From positions 1-64,000 of the forward strand of contig NZ_JAPPSQ010000017.1 of NCBI RefSeq assembly GCF_026652115.1: 64,000 bases of DNA, written 5' to 3'. The notes beneath the pieces were generated by a model that was given only the letters and a program-made list of their open reading frames with translations, did not search any database and had not been told where the DNA came from. Position numbers and translations under genes: made by a program. The stretch comes from Algoriphagus sp. PAP.12 (GTDB lineage Bacteria > Bacteroidota > Bacteroidia > Cytophagales > Cyclobacteriaceae). How positions within the stretch are numbered: position 1 is the stretch's first letter; each line of letters begins with the position of its first letter. Shown one piece after another: positions 9,301 to 17,922 of this stretch.

Positions 9301-9849
9301 CTAAGCCTTCTTTAATCTTCTGATCAATTTTGGATAATACCACAGGTAAAAACCACTGAATGCCAAGAAAAGCAAGCCCAATGCGGTCAAAGTGGAATAG
9401 GTTAACTTTGCTCCTTCCTCTCCTGTCCAATAAAAATCGATAATGCTACCATCATGAACTTTCTCTATCCAATCAGAATGACGCGTAGATACAGATAAAA
9501 CTTCCCCAGAAAAGCCATCCACCTGCACTTCGGTAAAATGAGTTTTGAAAGTCACTTTAGCGATCCCTTTATCAGGTCGGATATCCAATCGATCTACTTG
9601 CGGATCCTCACCTATTTTCTTCATCTCCTCTTCCCCTATTTTGACCATCTCAGATGGCAAAATCCAGGTTCCATTTTCCACTTGGGTTTTCTGAGTAGGC
9701 GGCAATAGCTCGACTTTCTTCTTCCATGCCAACAAAATAGAGGTCACTCCCACTACCAAAAAGAAAATAATTAAAGGAACCCCAATCCATTTATGAAGGG
9801 TCCTGTATATGCGCAGGGCTTTTACTTTTGGTTGAACTGATTTACTCAT
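9301..9849 (-). CDS. PepSY-associated membrane protein
   Basis: A 182-residue inner-membrane protein with two membrane helices (about 22-42 and 152-172) around a periplasmic PepSY-like region (VDRLDIRPDKGIAKVTFKTH, EVQVDGFSGEVLSV, SDWIEKVHDGS). It resembles the single-module PepSY_TM proteins often linked to haem or iron uptake and reduction in Bacteroidota. Its ATG overlaps the stop codon of the HMG-CoA lyase gene in an ATGA, so the two are translationally coupled, though no functional link between them is obvious. Family assignment is good; role uncertain. Confidence 0.8.
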   Translation of the reverse strand: MSKSVQPKVKALRIYRTLHKWIGVPLIIFFLVVGVTSILLAWKKKVELLPPTQKTQVENGTWILPSEMVKIGEEEMKKIGEDPQVDRLDIRPDKGIAKVTFKTHFTEVQVDGFSGEVLSVSTRHSDWIEKVHDGSIIDFYWTGEEGAKLTYSTLTALGLLFLAFSGFYLWYYPKLIRRLKKA

Positions 9850-10703
9850 AAAGGGGATTGGAAAACGTAATTAGCCAATTTTACAGCCTCTTTGAGCTCT
9901 GATTTATTCAAGTCCAATTGATATCCCTGAGACTCTAATGTATCAATCATGATCTCGGTATCCATATTCCCAACCAGCTCATCTTTGGCCATGGGACATC
10001 CACCAAAACCTTTCAAAGCACCATCAAATCTTTTACATCCACCCTCCAAAGCTGCTTTTACTTTATCGGAAATACTCTCTGGTCTGCTATGCAAATGCGC
10101 TCCAAACTCTATCTCTGGGAAAGTGTCCACCTGCACTTGAAATAATTCTTTAATCAACTTATTATCAGCAACTCCAACCGTATCACTTAAAGAAATAATT
10201 TTAACTTCTAGATCATCCAATTTTTTAACAAACTCCGCTATCAATTCGGGGGAATAAGGATCTCCATACGGATTCCCAAAGCCCATACTCAGGTAAACTA
10301 CTATTTCTTTCCCCTTGGTTTGACAAAGGTTCTGGATAGTCTCCACAGTCTCCAAAGCCTGAGCAATACTGGCATTGGTATTTCTTTGTTGAAAAGTCTC
10401 CGAAACAGAAAGAGGGAAGCCCAAATAATCAATTTCAGGAAAATGAAAAGCATCCTCCGCTCCTCTCAAATTGGCAACGATAGCTAGGAGTTTAGATTTT
10501 GATTTATGCAGATCCAGCAAGCTTAATACTTCCTCGGTATCACGCATTTGAGGAATGGCCTTTGGGCTGACAAAGCTTCCAAAATCAACCGTATCAAAAC
10601 CGATCTCCAACAATTGATTGATATAGGCAGCTTTGATTGCCGTGTCAATAAAATCAGGAAGCCCCTGCATGGCATCTCGGGGACATTCGACTAGTTTAAT
10701 CAT
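9846..10703 (-). CDS. Hydroxymethylglutaryl-CoA lyase
   Basis: Cleaves 3-hydroxy-3-methylglutaryl-CoA to acetyl-CoA and acetoacetate, the last step of leucine breakdown. The protein is 285 residues, slightly short for the family (about 300). It has the TIM-barrel start LVECPRDAMQGLP, the metal ligand region HLHSRPES (about 203-210) and the signature GGCPMA with the catalytic Cys (about 236-241), followed by KDELVGNMDTE. It shares an ATGA overlap with the downstream PepSY gene. No other leucine-degradation gene is in the window, so the rest of the pathway is elsewhere. HMG-CoA lyase is much more likely than homocitrate synthase or other DRE-TIM enzymes, given the GGCP signature. Confidence 0.92.
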   Translation of the reverse strand: MIKLVECPRDAMQGLPDFIDTAIKAAYINQLLEIGFDTVDFGSFVSPKAIPQMRDTEEVLSLLDLHKSKSKLLAIVANLRGAEDAFHFPEIDYLGFPLSVSETFQQRNTNASIAQALETVETIQNLCQTKGKEIVVYLSMGFGNPYGDPYSPELIAEFVKKLDDLEVKIISLSDTVGVADNKLIKELFQVQVDTFPEIEFGAHLHSRPESISDKVKAALEGGCKRFDGALKGFGGCPMAKDELVGNMDTEIMIDTLESQGYQLDLNKSELKEAVKLANYVFQSPL

Positions 10704-10741
10704 ACCCGAAGGTAAAGAGAACTTAGAAAAAAGAGGAACCG

Positions 10742-11479
10742 CTAGGATAATTTGAAGCGAACAGGGAACCTAAAAAATGACTCTACCACTTCCCCATCTT
10801 CCAATGCCGGAGTAAATCGATCCGGATACTTTTCGATTAACATGATTGCCTCCTTTTCAAGAGATGGATGGCATTCACCTTTATTTATTACTTGGGGATC
10901 TTTCACATTTCCCTCTTTATCCACCAAACAAATGACAATGACAGTTCCCACTGCTCTTGCGGATCTAGCGGCCTGTGGATAGGATAGATTCTTAATCATG
11001 TAATTAGTCCAGCCTTCATGACCGCCACTAGGAGTTGCTTCTCTACTTTCTAGGTAGGAAATACTTTGCCCCTCTTTATCAAAATAAGCCTCATTTACGA
11101 GCTGACCATCCTGATAAAATTTCTGGCTTTTGACATCACCACTTTCATAATATCTGATTTTTTCGATTTCTCTTTTGTGCTTATCCTCTGAATAGACAAA
11201 TTCGGTTTTACCGGATTCAAATAATTCTCTTATCCGAAGGCCTTTCACATTTCCTAGACTATCAAAAAGCGTGGTTGACTCTGAAACTTTAACCGAATCC
11301 TTTCCAAACCGCTCAATTTTTACAGCCTGCCCGAACTCCCTGATTAGCTCAAAATAGGTGAAATCAGCCTGAGTTGTATCTTCAACCTCTAAATCGTACC
11401 GATCAATAAAACGAACATATTGAGCTTTACAAAAATCATGTGTAAATAAAAAAGCAATAAGCAATAAAACAGTTCTCAT
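10742..11479 (-). CDS. Periplasmic protein with C-terminal TonB domain
   Basis: A 245-residue exported protein. It has a signal peptide (TVLLLIAFLFTHDFCKA), a middle section with short toxin-antitoxin/MORN-like beta repeats (RYYESGDVKSQKFYQDGQLV) and a C-terminal TonB domain (YPQAARSARAVGTVIVICLV ... FTPALEDGEVVESFFRFPVR). Unlike classical TonB it shows no Pro-rich spanning region and no lasting membrane anchor, so energy transfer from ExbBD is doubtful; such TonB-domain proteins are common in Bacteroidota and their function is mostly unknown. It is 38 nt upstream of the HMG-CoA lyase gene in the same direction. Confidence 0.82.
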   Translation of the reverse strand: MRTVLLLIAFLFTHDFCKAQYVRFIDRYDLEVEDTTQADFTYFELIREFGQAVKIERFGKDSVKVSESTTLFDSLGNVKGLRIRELFESGKTEFVYSEDKHKREIEKIRYYESGDVKSQKFYQDGQLVNEAYFDKEGQSISYLESREATPSGGHEGWTNYMIKNLSYPQAARSARAVGTVIVICLVDKEGNVKDPQVINKGECHPSLEKEAIMLIEKYPDRFTPALEDGEVVESFFRFPVRFKLS

Positions 11480-11516
11480 TCCAATCTGTTAAAATTCTTC
11501 GACTAAGATATCATTT

Positions 11517-11555
11517 AAAAAAAAGAAGGCTCAATACTTTTTAAAGAATTGAGCC
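11517..11555 (-). terminator. Intrinsic terminator of the methionine operon
   Basis: On the minus strand the 8-bp stem GGCTCAAT/ATTGAGCC (arms at 11548-11555 and 11528-11535) is followed by a T-rich tract (complement of the A run at 11517-11527). It lies 22 nt after the metF stop codon. Confidence 0.85.
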
Positions 11556-11576
11556 TATTAATTATCGGTATTGAGT

Positions 11577-12530
11577 TTAAAACACCTCTTTTGCTATTGC
11601 ATAGGTGGCACTTGCCTTACTCATGGTATAGAAATGAAGGGAAGGCACATTGGCTTTAATCAGCTCTTTGCATTGCTGAATCGCCCATTCGATACCCACT
11701 TCTTTTACCTCTGCATTGGTCTTGCACTTTTCAAGCTCATCCATCAATGGATCCGGAAGATCCAGGAAGAATGTCCTTGGAAGCATGGTGATTTGATTGA
11801 CTGTGGTAATCGGTTTGATTCCCGGAATAATTGGCACATCGATACCCGCTTCTCTTACCTTATCTACAAATTCAAAATACTTCTGATTGTCAAAAAACAT
11901 CTGAGTGACAATGTATTCGGCACCTTTATCGACTTTTTCCTTCAAGTATTTCAAGTCAAACTTCATGCTCGGTGCTTCAAAATGCTTCTCGGGATATCCT
12001 GCTACACCCACACAAAAATCTGTATGGAAACTTGTTTCAGTTTCCTCATGAAGGTATTTCCCATTGTTCATTCCTACAATCTGTTCCACCAATTCACTGG
12101 CATAATGATGTCCATCCAACTCAGGAACGAACTTTCCTTCTGTTTTTGGAGCATCTCCTCTCAACGCCAACACATTGTCTACACCGATGAAATTGAGGTC
12201 AATCAGTGCATTTTCAGTTTCCTCCTTATTGAATCCTCCACACAGCAAATGAGGCACTGCATCAATATGAAATTTATTCATAATTGCTGCGCAAATACCA
12301 ACAGTTCCAGGACGTTTTTTGGTAGATATTTTCTCCAAAAGTCCATTCGGATGCTTCTTATAAATAAACTCCTCTCTGTGATAAGTCACATCTACAAAGG
12401 GAGGTTTGAATTCCATCAAAGGCTCTATCCCTTCCAAAAGGTCTTTCAAACTTTGGCCCTTCAAAGGCGGAAGGATCTCGAACGAAAACAGGGTTTTGTC
12501 TGCGTTGGATAGATGTTCGGTTATTTTCAT
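11577..12530 (-). CDS. metF: Methylenetetrahydrofolate reductase
   Basis: FAD-dependent reduction of 5,10-methylene-THF to 5-methyl-THF, the methyl donor for MetH. The protein is 317 residues, typical for bacterial MetF. Family landmarks: [12 protein letters not shown] (16-27) with the catalytic Glu, [20 protein letters not shown] (about 129-138), GVAGYPEKH and [14 protein letters not shown], ending near [14 protein letters not shown]. The start codon overlaps the metH stop in ATGA, so translation is coupled. It is the last gene of the SAM-riboswitch operon. A 313-codon antisense open frame covers the same DNA and is a shadow. Confidence 0.96.
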   Translation of the reverse strand: MKITEHLSNADKTLFSFEILPPLKGQSLKDLLEGIEPLMEFKPPFVDVTYHREEFIYKKHPNGLLEKISTKKRPGTVGICAAIMNKFHIDAVPHLLCGGFNKEETENALIDLNFIGVDNVLALRGDAPKTEGKFVPELDGHHYASELVEQIVGMNNGKYLHEETETSFHTDFCVGVAGYPEKHFEAPSMKFDLKYLKEKVDKGAEYIVTQMFFDNQKYFEFVDKVREAGIDVPIIPGIKPITTVNQITMLPRTFFLDLPDPLMDELEKCKTNAEVKEVGIEWAIQQCKELIKANVPSLHFYTMSKASATYAIAKEVF

Positions 12531-15217
12531 GAGTTTTCTACTTCTTTCGATTTATTAGGTTGATAGGCTAGATTAGGGGAAAGCAAACGCTCGGCTTTCT
12601 CTAATGTGATTCCTTTTCTTTCAGCATAGCTGGCGACTTGATCTTCAGAGATTTTACCTAAACCAAAATATTTGGAATCAGGATGTCCAAAGAAGAAACC
12701 AGAAACGGAACTCGTAGGAATCATGGCGTAACTGGAAGTCAATTTGATACCCGCAGTGTTTTCCATATCCAAAAGCTCAGAAATCATCTCCTTCTCGGAG
12801 TGCTCTGGACATGCTGGATATCCTGGAGCAGGTCGAATCCCAGCATACTCTTCACGGATCAAGGAATCATTCTCTAAACTCTCATTTTTGGCATATCCCC
12901 AATCCTCTTTCCTTACTTTTTCGTGCAGGTATTCAGCTGCTGCTTCTGCCAGCCGGTCTGCTAATGCCTTGAATAGAATATCATTGTAATCATCTCCAAT
13001 TTTCTGGAATTCAGCCAACTTAGCCTCCATGTTCAATCCTGCCGTTACCGCAAAACATCCCAAATAATCGGTTTTATCCGGATGTAGGTAATCTGCAAGT
13101 GATCTATTGGGCACACCTTTTCCTTTTTTACCTTGCTGGCGCAAAAAGTGAAACTTACCAAGTTCTACATTCGCATCGTTTGGCTCAAAAACCACCGCAT
13201 CATCTTCTGTTCTTTTGACTGGATAAAGTCCAAAAACAGCTTTTGCCTCCAGCCATTTTTCAGAAATAATATGATCAAGCATGGTATTAGCATCTGCAAA
13301 CAGCTTTTTCGCTTCATTTCCGACAATTGGATCTTCCAGAATCTTGGGATACTTCCCGCTGAGCATCCATGTTTGGAAAAATGGGGTCCAGTCAATGTAT
13401 TTTCTCAACGTATCCAAATCCAAGTCCAAGACCTGTCTTCCCAAAACCTCAGGAACAACTGGTTCATATCCCTCCCACTCTATCTCAACTGGATTTCCTT
13501 TTGCTTCCAAATAGGAAACCATCTGCTTTACGGCTTGCTTGGACTCATGATCCTCACGAAGCTTTTGATAGGTTTCCTTGATTTGGAGATGATAACTAGC
13601 CTTGGTTTCCTCAGAAATAGCCTCTCCAGCGATTGGGACAGACTTACTCGCATCGGTCACATGGACTACTGTTCCAGAATAAACTGGATCAATTTTTACC
13701 GCGGTATGAATTCTAGAAGTCGTAGCACCACCGATCAACAAAGGAATCTTCAATCCTTGTCTCTCCATTTCAGAGGCGACATTGACCATCTCATCCAATG
13801 AAGGTGTAATCAATCCACTCAAGCCGATGATGTCTACTTTATTTTTGATGGCCTCATCGATGATCACCTGAGCATCCACCATCACGCCCAAATCAATGAT
13901 TTGGTAAGAATTACAAGCCAAAACCACTCCCACGATATTCTTACCAATATCATGGACGTCTCCTTTGACAGTTGCAAGCAATATTTTCTTCAGATTAGAA
14001 CCTTCCTGACCTTCTTCGGGCAGTGGCATAAACGGTTCCAAATAGGCAACAGCCTTCTTCATCACCCGAGCAGATTTCACTACCTGAGGAAGGAACATTT
14101 TCCCTTCACCAAATAGATCCCCTACCACATTCATTCCATCCATCAACGGACCTTCGATCACCTTCAACGGGTTCTCCAACTCCAATCTAGCCTCTTCAGT
14201 GTCCTCCACAATAAAGTCAAGCACCCCCTTCACAAGCGCATGTTCTATTCTTTTGGAGACAGGTTCATTTCTCCACGCTTCACTGACAGCTTCTTTTTTA
14301 CCAGAACTTTTTACGGTTTCTGCGAAATCAAGCAACCTTTCAGTTGCATCCTCTCTTCTATCAAAAAGCACATCCTCCACACGCTCCAAAAGGTCTTTTG
14401 GGATATCATCATATACTTCCAACATAGTCGGATTCACGATACCCATATCCATTCCATGATGGATTGCATGATACAGGAATGCAGCATGCATGGCTTCTCT
14501 CACTGGGTTATTTCCCCTGAAAGAGAATGATACATTACTTACACCACCACTGACTTTTGCTCCGGGAAGATTTTCTTTGATCCATTTTGTACACAAGAAA
14601 AAGTCCAGAGCATTTCTTCTGTGCTCTTCCATCCCAGTAGCAACAGGGAAGATATTCGGATCAAAAATGATATCCTGAGGATTGAATTTGACCTGATCGA
14701 CTAATATTCTATAGGATCTTTCGCAGATTTCAACACGACGATCATAGGTATCTGCCTGACCTTTTTCATCGAAAGCCATGACAACTACCGCTGCTCCAAA
14801 TTTCTTGATGGTTTTGGCTTGAGAGATAAACTCCTCTTCCCCATTCTTTAATGAAATGGAGTTCACAATCCCTTTCCCTTGAATACACTTCAATCCAGCC
14901 AAAATGATACTCCATTTGGAGCTATCGACCATTATCGGAATCCGGCTGATTTCAGGCTCTGAAGCAATCAGATTCAAGAAACGAACCATCGCTGCTTCCC
15001 CATCAAGCATCCCTTCATCCATGCAAACATCCAGCACCTGGGCACCGCCTCGTACTTGATCCAAGGCGACTTCCAATGCCTCATCGTATTGCCCATTTAG
15101 GATCAGTCGGGCGAATTTTTTAGATCCTGTGATATTGGTTCGCTCTCCAATGTTGACAAAATTCAAATTGGGAGTAAACACCAAAGGCTCTAGGCCTGAT
15201 AATTTCAAATAGTCCAT
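12527..15217 (-). CDS. metH: Methionine synthase, folate/cobalamin/reactivation part (split MetH)
   Basis: The larger part of cobalamin-dependent methionine synthase, 896 residues; it lacks the homocysteine-binding barrel, which is encoded by the preceding gene. Order of domains: pterin-binding barrel (about 15-270; [16 protein letters not shown]), cobalamin cap and Rossmann domain (about 330-560) with DVHDIG carrying the axial His ligand, and the AdoMet-binding reactivation domain (about 570-890) with [15 protein letters not shown]. All motifs appear intact, so the enzyme should work when the two subunits act together. The split form is known in other Bacteroidota. It needs cobalamin, which fits the adenosyltransferase gene at 42.3 kb only as general B12 metabolism. 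Confidence 0.96.
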   Translation of the reverse strand: MDYLKLSGLEPLVFTPNLNFVNIGERTNITGSKKFARLILNGQYDEALEVALDQVRGGAQVLDVCMDEGMLDGEAAMVRFLNLIASEPEISRIPIMVDSSKWSIILAGLKCIQGKGIVNSISLKNGEEEFISQAKTIKKFGAAVVVMAFDEKGQADTYDRRVEICERSYRILVDQVKFNPQDIIFDPNIFPVATGMEEHRRNALDFFLCTKWIKENLPGAKVSGGVSNVSFSFRGNNPVREAMHAAFLYHAIHHGMDMGIVNPTMLEVYDDIPKDLLERVEDVLFDRREDATERLLDFAETVKSSGKKEAVSEAWRNEPVSKRIEHALVKGVLDFIVEDTEEARLELENPLKVIEGPLMDGMNVVGDLFGEGKMFLPQVVKSARVMKKAVAYLEPFMPLPEEGQEGSNLKKILLATVKGDVHDIGKNIVGVVLACNSYQIIDLGVMVDAQVIIDEAIKNKVDIIGLSGLITPSLDEMVNVASEMERQGLKIPLLIGGATTSRIHTAVKIDPVYSGTVVHVTDASKSVPIAGEAISEETKASYHLQIKETYQKLREDHESKQAVKQMVSYLEAKGNPVEIEWEGYEPVVPEVLGRQVLDLDLDTLRKYIDWTPFFQTWMLSGKYPKILEDPIVGNEAKKLFADANTMLDHIISEKWLEAKAVFGLYPVKRTEDDAVVFEPNDANVELGKFHFLRQQGKKGKGVPNRSLADYLHPDKTDYLGCFAVTAGLNMEAKLAEFQKIGDDYNDILFKALADRLAEAAAEYLHEKVRKEDWGYAKNESLENDSLIREEYAGIRPAPGYPACPEHSEKEMISELLDMENTAGIKLTSSYAMIPTSSVSGFFFGHPDSKYFGLGKISEDQVASYAERKGITLEKAERLLSPNLAYQPNKSKEVENS

Positions 15218-15231
15218 GATTTTCTCCTTCC

Positions 15232-16284
15232 TCAGTCAGCTGTTTCGATTACTTCTTCACTTTCAGTTTTTCTAGGCTGATATTCTGAGGCCATTTTTGC
15301 CAAAGCCTTGATATGATCCGGGGTTGTTCCACAGCAGCCTCCAACGATATTGAGCATTCCTTCTTTCATGAAGTCTCTTACCTGATCGGCCATTTCATTG
15401 GCTCCTTGATCATAAGCGCCAAATTCATTTGGAAGGCCTGCATTGGGGTATGCAGAAACAAAGAACGGAGCTTTGTTGGACAATACTTTTAGATAGGGTC
15501 TCAGTTCTTTGGCTCCCAAAGCACAATTCAATCCAACAGAAAGTAATGGAACATGAGAAACAGAAATCAAAAATGCCTCAGTGGTTTGTCCTGAAAGTGT
15601 TCTTCCAGAAGCATCTGTAATGGTTCCAGAAATCATAATTGGAATACCACCTTCTCTTGGGTCCAATGGCAATCCTCTTTCCTCAAAAACATCCTGAATA
15701 GCATATAAAGCAGCCTTTGCATTCAAAGTATCGAAGATGGTTTCTACCAGAAGTATATCCACTCCGCCATCCAACAAGCCTCGAACTTGCTCGGCATAGG
15801 CCGTAGCTAGCTCATCAAAAGTCACAGCTCTATAACCTGGATCATTGACATCAGGAGAAATGGAAGCTGTACGGTTAGTTGGTCCCATCGCACCTGCTAC
15901 AAAGCGAGGTTTTTCAGGGTTCTTGGCGGTAAATTCATCTGCCACCTCTCTTGCCAATTTTGCAGACTCAAAATTGATAGCATAAGCCAATTTTTCCAAT
16001 CCGTAATCTGCTTGGGCTATAGTAGTTCCCGAGAAAGTATTGGTTTCAATAATATCTGCTCCAGCCTCAAAATATTCAGCATGAATTGCTTTGATGATAT
16101 CTGGGCGACTTAGAGAAAGTAAATCGTTATTGCCTTTGAGAGCTTTTGGGTGATCTTTTAATTCAGGAGTTCTGAAATCCTCTTCGGTCAGGGTATACCG
16201 TTGGATCATAGTACCCATAGCACCATCCAGTATCAATATACGTTCCTGAAGTAATTTGAGAAGAGTTTCCGTTCTGTTTTGCAT
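15232..16284 (-). CDS. metH: Methionine synthase, homocysteine S-methyltransferase part (split MetH)
   Basis: The homocysteine- and zinc-binding barrel of MetH as a separate 350-residue protein. It begins [16 protein letters not shown] and continues with [13 protein letters not shown]; the zinc ligands are in VGLNCALG and [12 protein letters not shown]. The open frame extends 23 codons further, to 16353, but that start lies inside the 3' strand of the SAM riboswitch, so the ATG at 16284 is chosen. Fourteen nt separate it from the large MetH gene. It is the first gene of the operon, about 160 nt after the deduced transcript start. Confidence 0.94.
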   Translation of the reverse strand: MQNRTETLLKLLQERILILDGAMGTMIQRYTLTEEDFRTPELKDHPKALKGNNDLLSLSRPDIIKAIHAEYFEAGADIIETNTFSGTTIAQADYGLEKLAYAINFESAKLAREVADEFTAKNPEKPRFVAGAMGPTNRTASISPDVNDPGYRAVTFDELATAYAEQVRGLLDGGVDILLVETIFDTLNAKAALYAIQDVFEERGLPLDPREGGIPIMISGTITDASGRTLSGQTTEAFLISVSHVPLLSVGLNCALGAKELRPYLKVLSNKAPFFVSAYPNAGLPNEFGAYDQGANEMADQVRDFMKEGMLNIVGGCCGTTPDHIKALAKMASEYQPRKTESEEVIETAD

Positions 16285-16320
16285 AATTGTAATTTTCAAA
16301 AAGCTAATCGAGCAAAACCA

Positions 16321-16348
16321 CGGAGGAAAGTACAGAGTACCTATTCCG
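16321..16348 (-). promoter_or_regulatory. Hairpin of the SAM riboswitch expression platform
   Basis: Directly after the aptamer, CGGA...TCCG (16345-16348 and 16321-16324 on the minus strand) closes a hairpin with an inner GTAC/GTAC stem around TCT. Only GTGGTTTTGC follows, so a classic terminator U tract is weak. It could end transcription inefficiently or act on translation; I cannot decide from sequence alone. Confidence 0.45.
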
Positions 16349-16444
16349 CTCATCTGTTTCCGGTTTTTCCAGAATGGGAGTTAGCACCTTGAAGACAGGT
16401 TGCTAAGACGTCTTTGGGCCCTTCCCTCGGTCTTTCTCGATAAG
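16349..16444 (-). promoter_or_regulatory. SAM-I (S-box) riboswitch
   Basis: On the minus strand the P1 strands CTTATC (16439-16444) and GATGAG (16349-16354) pair fully. Between them are the conserved S-box blocks: GAGAAAGACCGAGGGA, GGCCC, TTAGCAACCT, GGTGCTAACTCC and GGAAACAGATGAG. The order and spacing match the SAM-I aptamer, which binds S-adenosylmethionine and lowers expression of methionine genes. It lies directly upstream of the split metH and metF, the expected target. Confidence 0.95.
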
Positions 16445-16449
16445 CAGAC

Positions 16450-16457
16450 CAAAGGTA
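16450..16457 (-). promoter_or_regulatory. -7 element of the methionine operon promoter
   Basis: On the minus strand TACCTTTG is a perfect TAnnTTTG. The predicted start falls about 6 nt downstream, on the first base of riboswitch P1 (16444), which supports both calls. A TGTTTT about 17-22 nt upstream is a weak -33 match. Confidence 0.7.
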
Positions 16458-16532
16458 ACAGCTATTTTAGAATAAAACAGCCCGTAGATTGGAATTTTCA
16501 ATCAATATTATCAAAAGGATTGGCTCAAATGA

Positions 16533-17858
16533 TCAAGGTCTCACTCCAATGCCAAACATCAGGTAAGGTGCAGTCATATAATCCGCCATATCCAATTCGC
16601 CTAAGCGGTAATTTGCTAAAGCTAATTCATACCCTGCAGCGGCAGTAAAAACCAGATCAAAAAGCTTCATTTTAGTCATTGGAATCGCATATTCGACAAA
16701 AACTTCTGGTTTGGCCATTAAGCCCGAATTCTTTAAATAGCCGTCAAATTTTCTCTGTTCGAAAAGCTCAGGAAAATCAGGCTTATCATTTTTCAAAATA
16801 GTATAACGTAAGTTCCCGTATCCTATTCCTCCTGTAGCTCCAAACCCAAAGTTTTTATATTGAAGCGCCTTATAACCCAAATTTGCATATATCCTCAGAC
16901 TGTTCAAAGATTGAGTTTGAGTGCTGGAAGCATCACCTTTCATCGCCAAGTTATAAACCTCAGCACCATAGAGTAGCTTTTCATTTTCACCCTGTATTTT
17001 AAGTCCTAGGTTCGAAGGGGTTCCATCCAATTCATCATATCCATGATCAGACAAAATAGAATTGAATTTTTTAGGAGAAGTAAAATGAAAGCCTGTAATC
17101 AGATGGGCTGAGATAGAAGCGTCTTTGTAGAAGAAATTTCTATCCGGAAGGGAAATCCCCGCTCCAACTCTGAAAAAAGCACCACTTTGGGTATTATCAA
17201 AAGAAAGACCATTCATTTGCCATTTTCCTTCAAATGGACTAAATGCATATCCCATTTTTGCAATGACGGAAAGAGCTTCTTCCCTTCCGGGAATATCAAA
17301 ATCATAACTCAACTGGAAACCAATTTCAGTCAAAAAATCTCCATAATTCCTGGATCCTTTTTGAATGTCGTTTTTCCGAAGGATAAATCCTTTTTCAGGA
17401 TCTTCTAGAAACGATTCTAAACTGGAAGGTCTCTCAGAAGGAAGCATTTGAAAATTCAGGTATCCAACTCCCAAGGACATATAATGAATCAATTGGAATT
17501 TAGACTCCTCCGTAAATGCATATCCAATATTTAATAGAGCGCGTGAAGTTCTAAAACCCATTTTGTAACCATCGAATTCGCTATAGGAGCCTCGGTTATG
17601 AATTAACTCCATGCCGATCACAAAATCATTGATCCTACTCTGGTATCCCAGGCCTATTGAATGATATTTATTCCTCAACTCTGATAGCCCCCTTTCTTCC
17701 AGCATTTGATTAAACTGGTTGAGTTTTGCACCACTTACTCCCAAGTGTGTATAGAAAGTCGACCTTTTTGTATAAAGTTTCTGGGAAAAAGACTGGTTTC
17801 CCCAAATCAAGAAAAGGATTAGCAAAAACGGAATTCTGAAAAAATCAGCTTTTATCAT
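16533..17858 (-). CDS. Uncharacterised exported protein, probable outer-membrane beta-barrel
   Basis: A 441-residue protein I do not recognise. It has a signal peptide (FFRIPFLLILFLIWGNQSFSQ) cut before KLYTKRST, shown here in two parts to mark the hydrophobic core and the FSQ cleavage region. The rest alternates short amphipathic strands with many Gly, Tyr and Phe (SIGLGYQSRINDFVIGMELI, HYMSLGVGYLNFQM, GIGYGNLRYTIL) and ends in LMFGIGVRP, consistent with an outer-membrane barrel of the kind often annotated as porin family or hypothetical. It ends about 75 nt upstream of the methionine promoter, in the same direction. No ligand or partner can be inferred. Confidence 0.65.
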   Translation of the reverse strand: MIKADFFRIPFLLILFLIWGNQSFSQKLYTKRSTFYTHLGVSGAKLNQFNQMLEERGLSELRNKYHSIGLGYQSRINDFVIGMELIHNRGSYSEFDGYKMGFRTSRALLNIGYAFTEESKFQLIHYMSLGVGYLNFQMLPSERPSSLESFLEDPEKGFILRKNDIQKGSRNYGDFLTEIGFQLSYDFDIPGREEALSVIAKMGYAFSPFEGKWQMNGLSFDNTQSGAFFRVGAGISLPDRNFFYKDASISAHLITGFHFTSPKKFNSILSDHGYDELDGTPSNLGLKIQGENEKLLYGAEVYNLAMKGDASSTQTQSLNSLRIYANLGYKALQYKNFGFGATGGIGYGNLRYTILKNDKPDFPELFEQRKFDGYLKNSGLMAKPEVFVEYAIPMTKMKLFDLVFTAAAGYELALANYRLGELDMADYMTAPYLMFGIGVRP

Positions 17859-17922
17859 GGTAGGGATTGAGGCAATTGGCTTTTATTCCTGCCTCTCAGG
17901 CAAAATTAATGCTAAACATGCA

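Noticed and set aside
11571..12512. A 313-codon open frame on the plus strand opposite metF
   Set aside because: It is a mirror of the certain metF gene; its product is Cys/His/Phe-rich with no domain, and no promoter or gene neighbour supports it.
13133..13801. A 222-codon open frame opposite metH
   Set aside because: Antisense shadow of the metH coding sequence without recognisable features.
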